From: Moniliophthora roreri
Lineage: Eukaryota; Basidiomycota; Agaricomycetes; Agaricales; Marasmiaceae
NCBI GenBank assembly: GCA_001466705.2
Contig: LATX02000018.1
Span: 1-64,000 of the forward strand
Reading direction: 5' to 3'
Length of the DNA: 64,000 nucleotides
Below are positions 58,427 to 64,000 of this stretch, in pieces (position 1 is the first letter of the stretch; the number at the start of each line of letters is the position of its first letter). The notes below the pieces were generated by a model, which saw nothing but the letters and a program-made list of their open reading frames with translations, was not told where the DNA came from and did no database searches. Made by a program: the position numbers and the translations under genes.

Positions 58427-60168
58427 AGAACTTATGCTGGCGTGGTCGTGGTCAGTATCCATGCTTATGTGGAGTCAATTTGTATACTCTATTGCACAGC
58501 GTAGAAAATACAGGGCAACTGTCATTAAGCCTGACGAGCTTTGGAAGCTGTGTCCGCTTGTAAGGTTTGACCTTTAGATAAGATTCGAGGGCCGGCACAT
58601 GGAACTGGCGTACCAAACCAAAGGGGACTGTATTCATTACTCCAGATCTTCGTATGAAAGCACCGGGCAGCGATAAGCATGCGCTTAACCAAGGTCGATG
58701 TATAGGCTGCATAGGGAAGGATTCTGCAGCTTGTGTCTAATCACAGAAATCTGAAAAAGTGGGGAGTCGCTAAACTTCCATCTTGGAAAGCGTGATGAAC
58801 TGACCTCTGCGAGACCACCATAATCACCCTGGCCAGTACCACAAAGCCACAACCGTGTAGCGGCAGTAACCTTCTATGACTACATTACACCTACGTCTCA
58901 TTCTATCCCATCATGCCAACTATGAACAGGGTGCTCGAAAAATGGTTCGAGGCGTTATACCTGAGAATGAACGTTGGCCTGCGATATATTATAGCTGTTT
59001 GCATTCGCTTGAAGCTCGTGTAACGCATACGAGAGTAATGGCATAGAGTTGATTGAGGTGAAATAGATTTGTGCTGCTGTCGGCTACTGTTGCACTGGGG
59101 AAGAGGATGTCAAAAACTGGGATAGGGACTTCTGATCAACTAACCACGTACCTGCACACCGTCGCAGCAGCCATGGCCGAGATCTGCAACTTGCCAGGTG
59201 TCTACAGCTTTCTCCGCACGGAGCCTGAAGACATTGTGTTTAAAAGGCAACCTAACACCCGTACTAAGAGGTGAACACGTACTCTGCAGAACAAGCATGC
59301 TAGCTGAACTTCTTAACCTCCTTCAAGACACCAGTGAGGACCAGAATCATAAGCATGATCAGCATGAACGCCGTTTAGCCAGTGGGGTCGGCCAAGGGTC
59401 GGCGTCAAGTCGGGAAATGCCCAGGTCGTGAGAAAGTTGCCCTTCAGCTTTCCAGCCTTCTCAGTCTGAATCTGAACGAGCGCTAGCGCTCCAAGACTTG
59501 CGTATTGACATGAATTATTTCGAGGGTCGACAACTTTCTTTAAAGATAATTAACAAATTCCAAGTAAGCAGTTCTACTGGTCTTGACTCTTTTTCTAATC
59601 TGTTCAAGGAGATCCGAGTCTTTGGCCGTATGAACCTGTCATATGGCATCCAAACGGCATCGCCCAATCTTACTATCTATTTTACCTCGAGTGTCCAATA
59701 TTATCGCATTCTGGCAGCAGTCCTTCCACGAAACCTGCAGACTTCGAGGACCGAGTTGGCGTTGAACCTCGGTCGCGTTAATCGCACTCCGTGACATCGT
59801 ACATTGGCACCCTTTCTACTACGGTCGCATCCACTTGGAATTGCCAGTCTTTTCTTGGTGAGTCTCATACTATCATTATCGACATATGTCATTCCACCTC
59901 CTTCTGTACCCAACGCGCGAACCTTCTTTGTGCAGATTTGACTCGCCAGCTTCAAATTCCGAGACCGAACTCTATTCAACGTTCATAATTCAACGCGAGA
60001 AATATCCGACTTGGTGGCGCATTTCTAGCCGGCGGTCCGCTCACATCTTTCATGTCTCGATGTCCTCCTCTTCGTCTCTGTTTCCCGGTCCGTCAAGCGA
60101 TATATAAATGCTACTGCATCGTCAAGTCAAGAAGCAAGACACCAGTTGTATCTTGGACCACATTTCTC
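58427..60168. other. No gene recognised
   Basis: About 1.7 kb with only short, overlapping frames on both strands. The last few hundred bases presumably hold the promoter of the secreted protein that follows. Confidence 0.4.
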
Positions 60169-61183
60169 ATGTTCAAGCTCTCTGTCCTGCTCTTGGCTTT
60201 TCTCGTTGCCCAAACGATCGGTCATGCTGCCGTAAAGAAGCCTCCCGTCCGCAACGTAAGTTCCGAATGTAGTCTATTGCTATGGACCAACTCATACGAA
60301 CGTAGCATTAGTTTGGTTCTGTTGCCCAAAAGGCCTGTGGTGCACCCGTCTATAAATTGCTCACCAGTGTTATGTCCAATCTATTCGTGACAGACACCTG
60401 ATTGATGATATCGGACTCGAGATCTGGCCGGGCCTGTAGGTTATCTGCAAATTCAAGGATTCGGGCTGTGCTGACGCTGGCACCTGTACAGATGGAAGCT
60501 GTGGAACTCAAGATTGACGATGACTACGATCCCGAGGCATGTGATCTGTACTTCTGCCGAGGTGCTAACGTGGGTTCCGCGACATTCTTATTTGTGACTT
60601 TACTGATTGTTGGAAAGTACGAGGATAATGTCGATAACACGCGTGAATACGAAGCCGGCACTGTCGTGCCCTTCGAGATCGATATTGTTGCGCACCACAC
60701 GGGCTATGCGGTGGGTAGTTCCTTCAAATTCAGTGTCATGAGCTCATGAAGCATCATAGAATGTCTCTGTAGTACGAGTATTTTTGTTCTCGTGGAAAAT
60801 ACGAAGTAATTTCTTCGCAGGTCAACCTCGCTGCTAAGGTACCCATCGCTCGTCTGTTTACCTGGCCTGTCTACGCCAACGAATCTCTCGGTCCGTCTAA
60901 ATGGCCCAAGAATGAATGTATGTCTCCGTCCTCCTCTTATTACTAGCAATATGATTGACTTCTGCCTTTAGCTTCATTCGAGGTTACAATCCCTGACCTT
61001 GGCGGAAAGTGCAGCGAATCTGGTGCATGTGCTATCCAGTCAGCACTCGTCCTCTTTGTCGTAGCATATATGGTTAAATTGTTCTTGACTTTTAGGTGGT
61101 ACTGGCTCGCTTACCCCGCGCCAGCTTACCCCGCGGGAAAGCATCAGACGTACATGAGCTGCGTTGACTTCACGCAGCAGTAG
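60169..61183 (+). CDS. Secreted chitin-binding-4 / LPMO-like protein
   Basis: Exon 1 (60169-60255) encodes a signal peptide, MFKLSVLLLAFLVAQTIG, followed directly by HAAVKKPPVRN, so cleavage would expose His19 as the mature N-terminus. This is typical of copper histidine-brace enzymes. Later exons carry FGSVAQKACGAPVYKLL, then EACDLYFCRGAN, YEDNVDNTREYEAGTVVPF, IVAHHTGYA, the RLFTWPVYANESLGPSKWPKNE block, and TSFEVTIPDLGGKC near the end (stop 61181-61183). This matches a widespread agaricomycete family annotated as chitin-binding type-4 or LPMO-like. Exons 2-3 around 60312-60500 are not fully resolved. Confidence 0.65.
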
Positions 61184-62836
61184 ATAGACAACACTCTAGT
61201 ACTCTTACTACGGATCTCTGGTTTCACAATCGTCTCCAGCTCGTTCAATCGGTAAATACATAACGATATATGATAGTCTGGTCACGCTAGCAGTCCACTA
61301 GATTGCAATGAAAACGCCTATCTAACTCCACTCGGTGCAGCATCTCCAACGCTCACACAGGCACCTTCTCAGCTGCAGACACTTGACCCCCGCACCACAC
61401 CTCCCAAGCATCATTCGCTAGCACACAACTGCGGAGTGTCGCAGGCCAAAATAAAGAGCTTCTTCCATTTAATCAGATCCATCCAACAAGCACATCAGTC
61501 GTCTATCGTACATACTCGTTCTCTTAATAATAGCTCACCCCAGCTCACGCCTGGCCTCCACCTCCATACCGATCAGTCAACGTCAATCGAAGAAGGGTAT
61601 ACCTTCATCAATCATCGAGGAATCGGTACCAAAACGACCACAAGGAAGAGGCTTTCAGTGAACCGAGAATACTTGTTGGCAACAGCGCAGTTCGTCGGTG
61701 GCTGTATGATGAGTGACGTTGTTCGAGTTGTTGAGACAAAGCGTAGTTGGGCTTTGAAGGGACCTTGTTCCGTGCCGAAGCGAATGCCAGGTATCTGGAG
61801 AAAGGGTTCGCCGGGTATCGCGTGTGTCACCAGACGTAGATTTTGGAGGTGGAAGAAAAGTGATGAGATGGAAATGATGCGAAATGTTCAATAGAGAGTA
61901 GAGTGCAACAGGAAGTCGCTTGAGGCACCTTGGATAGGGAATCCGACTTAAAAATAAAGGGATGGGTTCAAGACCCCGAGGAGGTTATCGGCCGAGGTAC
62001 GAAACCAGCTCCATAAGCGCCCGCCACGTTTAGACCTTCCTTCCCTCCTTGATCGTCTTACAGTATGTACTGTGAGTCGACCATTGACACTCTCCCGCCG
62101 GTAGGTAACAAGTGTATTCATTCATTATAGGAAACCGCAGAACTAAGGAGTCCTACTGGGAGATACCAACTTGGGCGCATCACCCTTCACTCCCAAACAT
62201 AGTGAATACCTTTTAAAACAGGACATTTACAAAGCGTACGTACTCCGCTTGTGAACAATCTTACTATCTTCTGACCTGCATTGACGCCTCACAGATACAA
62301 TTATGTTTTTTTTTACGCATGGGTAGAAGACTAGATGATCGACGGGTGTCAGTTACTAAATGGTGATATATTTATCTTTCCGTCTCTCACGTCCACTTTG
62401 TATCCTTAAGCTCGCTCCAGCTAGTAGCTCAGCTGGCCAGCATACCATGATAATCGGTGCTGATCATCATTCTCTAGGTTCAAGCCCTTCCCTTTCACCA
62501 TCATTCGTCACGCTTCTATACGTCAATCAGCGACCGAACAGTATATCCGTTACTACCCGGCGCCAATCAACTAAATGTCGAAGTGCACGGGTGCACCACC
62601 TTTAGCAATTCAAACTTCTGCATCCTCACTGCAACAGAAGCTACTCGTGGTTTACGTCACCCTTTCCTTTCAGTACACCGCTTTCTCCGTGCAATGAATT
62701 GACCAGCATGGTCAAAAGATGGTTGTCCTCCATCAAGTCCGAAATCTAGATAATTGGGTGTCATCAGTCGAGGAGTTGCTTTAAAACCCGTTCTTTCAGC
62801 GCCAGGCTGATCCCACGCCTTCCTACTCTCTCCTCG
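61184..62836. other. No gene recognised
   Basis: An open frame at 61436-61894 has no ATG at its start and overlaps frames on the other strand. No motif, repeat or RNA gene seen. Confidence 0.4.
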
Positions 62837-64000
62837 ATGGCCGGTATAGCACTAGACAAGGTGCGTAGTTTTCCTTTCTGATCGTCTGGTACTCAATCTT
62901 CCTGTACCAGGCAGAATTTGTCGGACTATGGGTAGGTACACTCTACAACATAGCCATCCGGGGTTGAAGCACTGACTAGCGCTCTAGGTGGAAAGCATAC
63001 TATATGGTACGTCATCCATCCTCAACCGACCGACAAGCATTAAGTCCTAAGCTTCATACTTACAGGAATGAATACGATCCTATTCGCCATATGTATCTGG
63101 GTACTCGTGTACTACAAGAAGCGGTCGTCTGGCTTGAACATCCCCCTCCTGGCAACGGCCATATTTCTTTACATATTCTGCACCATCCGAATCGGCATCG
63201 ACTTGGGCAGAGGAATTCTCGCATTCTTCACCTTCAGGAATAATCCCGAAGGACCGCTGGGGTTCTACGAAGATATTTCACATTGGACTCGGGTTTTGAG
63301 GGAGGCGTTATATGTCACGAACAGGTGAGACCATCGGTTGCCGGAATCATGCTGGGATTTCCGTAGGCTGACAGGAGACTGTAGCCTCGTCGCAGATACT
63401 CTAGTGGTGAGTATAACACCGTCGATGTCTGGGTCTCTCTCGAATTTGAAAACTTTCCAGATATACCGCTTGTACGTCGTATGGGGTTACAACTGGAAGA
63501 TTACCGTCGGTCCAATAATACTGCTACTTGCTTCTTCAAGTGAGTTTTCGGAGTCCGGTGGAGTGACAGCGGACCTCATTCGACTTATTTTATAGTTAGC
63601 GGATACATAGCAGTCTGGGAGATTACTCGTGTCGCAAGTGGCGGCTCTATTTTTGCAAAGCAAGTTGCAGATGGGGCGACAGCTCTGTTTGCCCTCTCCA
63701 TGGGTACCAACGTTATTGTCACTAGTCTTATCGGTGAGCCCTTGCCGTGGTCAGATAGTCTGTCCCGCTAACCTGAATGTAGCCGGGCGGATATGGTACA
63801 TTGGTCACCGTGCATCAAAGCATCTAGGGAGGCAGCACGGAGTGAAGTATAGCCGTGCTCTTGTGGTGATGTGCGTGCACGCCAGACCTGGGTGATAAAC
63901 CTGAATTATTAAGTGCGGTTTCAGAGTGGAATCCGGTGCTTTGTACTCTGTTTCGCTCTTTATTCTTCTCATTCTGTTTGCCATGGGCAATGATGCTCAG
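62837..64000 (+). CDS. Seven-helix fungal membrane protein, cut by window edge
   Basis: Early exons are 62837-62860, 62911-62931, 62988-63006, 63066-63324 and 63367-63406, followed by exons with IYRLYVVWGYNWKITVGPII, WEITRVASGGSIFAKQ and, at the edge, LYSVSLFILLILFAMGN. The order MAGIALDKAEFVGLWVESILYGM, then helix, cytosolic KKRSSG loop, helix, is that of a large basidiomycete family of multi-pass proteins with no known function. The 3' end lies outside the window. Confidence 0.65.

Noticed and set aside
1..64000. CRISPR arrays, bacterial operons, prophage
   Set aside because: No regularly spaced short repeats; genes are intron-rich and eukaryotic throughout.

Overview
The window is nuclear DNA of a basidiomycete, most likely an Agaricomycete. 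The evidence is the gene structure (many short exons, introns of about 45-66 bp, some GC-AG introns) and the fungal gene content: prefoldin subunit 5, a DENND11/LCHN-like protein, a compact phospholipase C, NSE3/MAGE, an MFS monocarboxylate-type transporter and a chitin-binding-4/LPMO-like secreted protein. Position 40146 is an N, so the sequence is a draft assembly.

Positions 1-40.7 kb are dominated by an expanded family of two related genes that I call A and B. Both encode a header region, a P-loop NTPase with Walker A GSGKT and a Walker B aspartate-glutamate, a nuclease-like domain, and a basic, disordered, probably nuclear tail. This is the layout described for Crinkler/RHS-type NTPase-nuclease proteins. 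A genes (minus strand, 6 exons, about 1070-1090 aa) keep a PD-(D/E)XK-like core (D ... Q-x-K). B genes (plus strand except B6, 5 exons, about 850 aa) have the same fold region, but the aligned acid and Q-x-K positions are T and M-x-V: a conserved pseudonuclease.

Three intact A/B pairs lie head to head over 623-631 bp intergenic regions that share sequence boxes: A1/B1 at 1-6697, A2/B2 at 6956-13838 and A3/B3 at 14079-20961. A fourth B (B4, 22317-25088) faces a dead A head whose Walker A lysine is glutamate. B5 (27699-30478) and A4 (31280-34827) are convergent, with an A-tail relic between them. B6 (38023-40708, minus) lies tail to tail with the prefoldin-5 gene. Copies of the prefoldin-5 3' end also sit behind B3 and B4, which suggests that the B6-prefoldin junction is the source of one duplication lineage.

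B6 carries an odd lesion. A 55-bp segment (38714-38768) is the exact reverse, not the reverse complement, of B1 sequence 5959-6013. No ordinary recombination makes this, so an assembly or data artefact is the first suspicion.

From 35.2 kb rightward, outside the A/B genes, single-copy genes follow: DENND11-like (minus) and prefoldin 5 (plus) share a 99-bp divergent promoter; then come hypothetical genes, the MFS transporter, PLC, a PIN-domain protein, NSE3, a single-pass membrane protein, a secreted LPMO-like protein and, cut by the right edge, a seven-helix membrane protein. My working model is that the A/B array is a fast-evolving paired nuclease/pseudonuclease system (conflict, self/non-self or genome-defence type). 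This is inference from layout and residues only.
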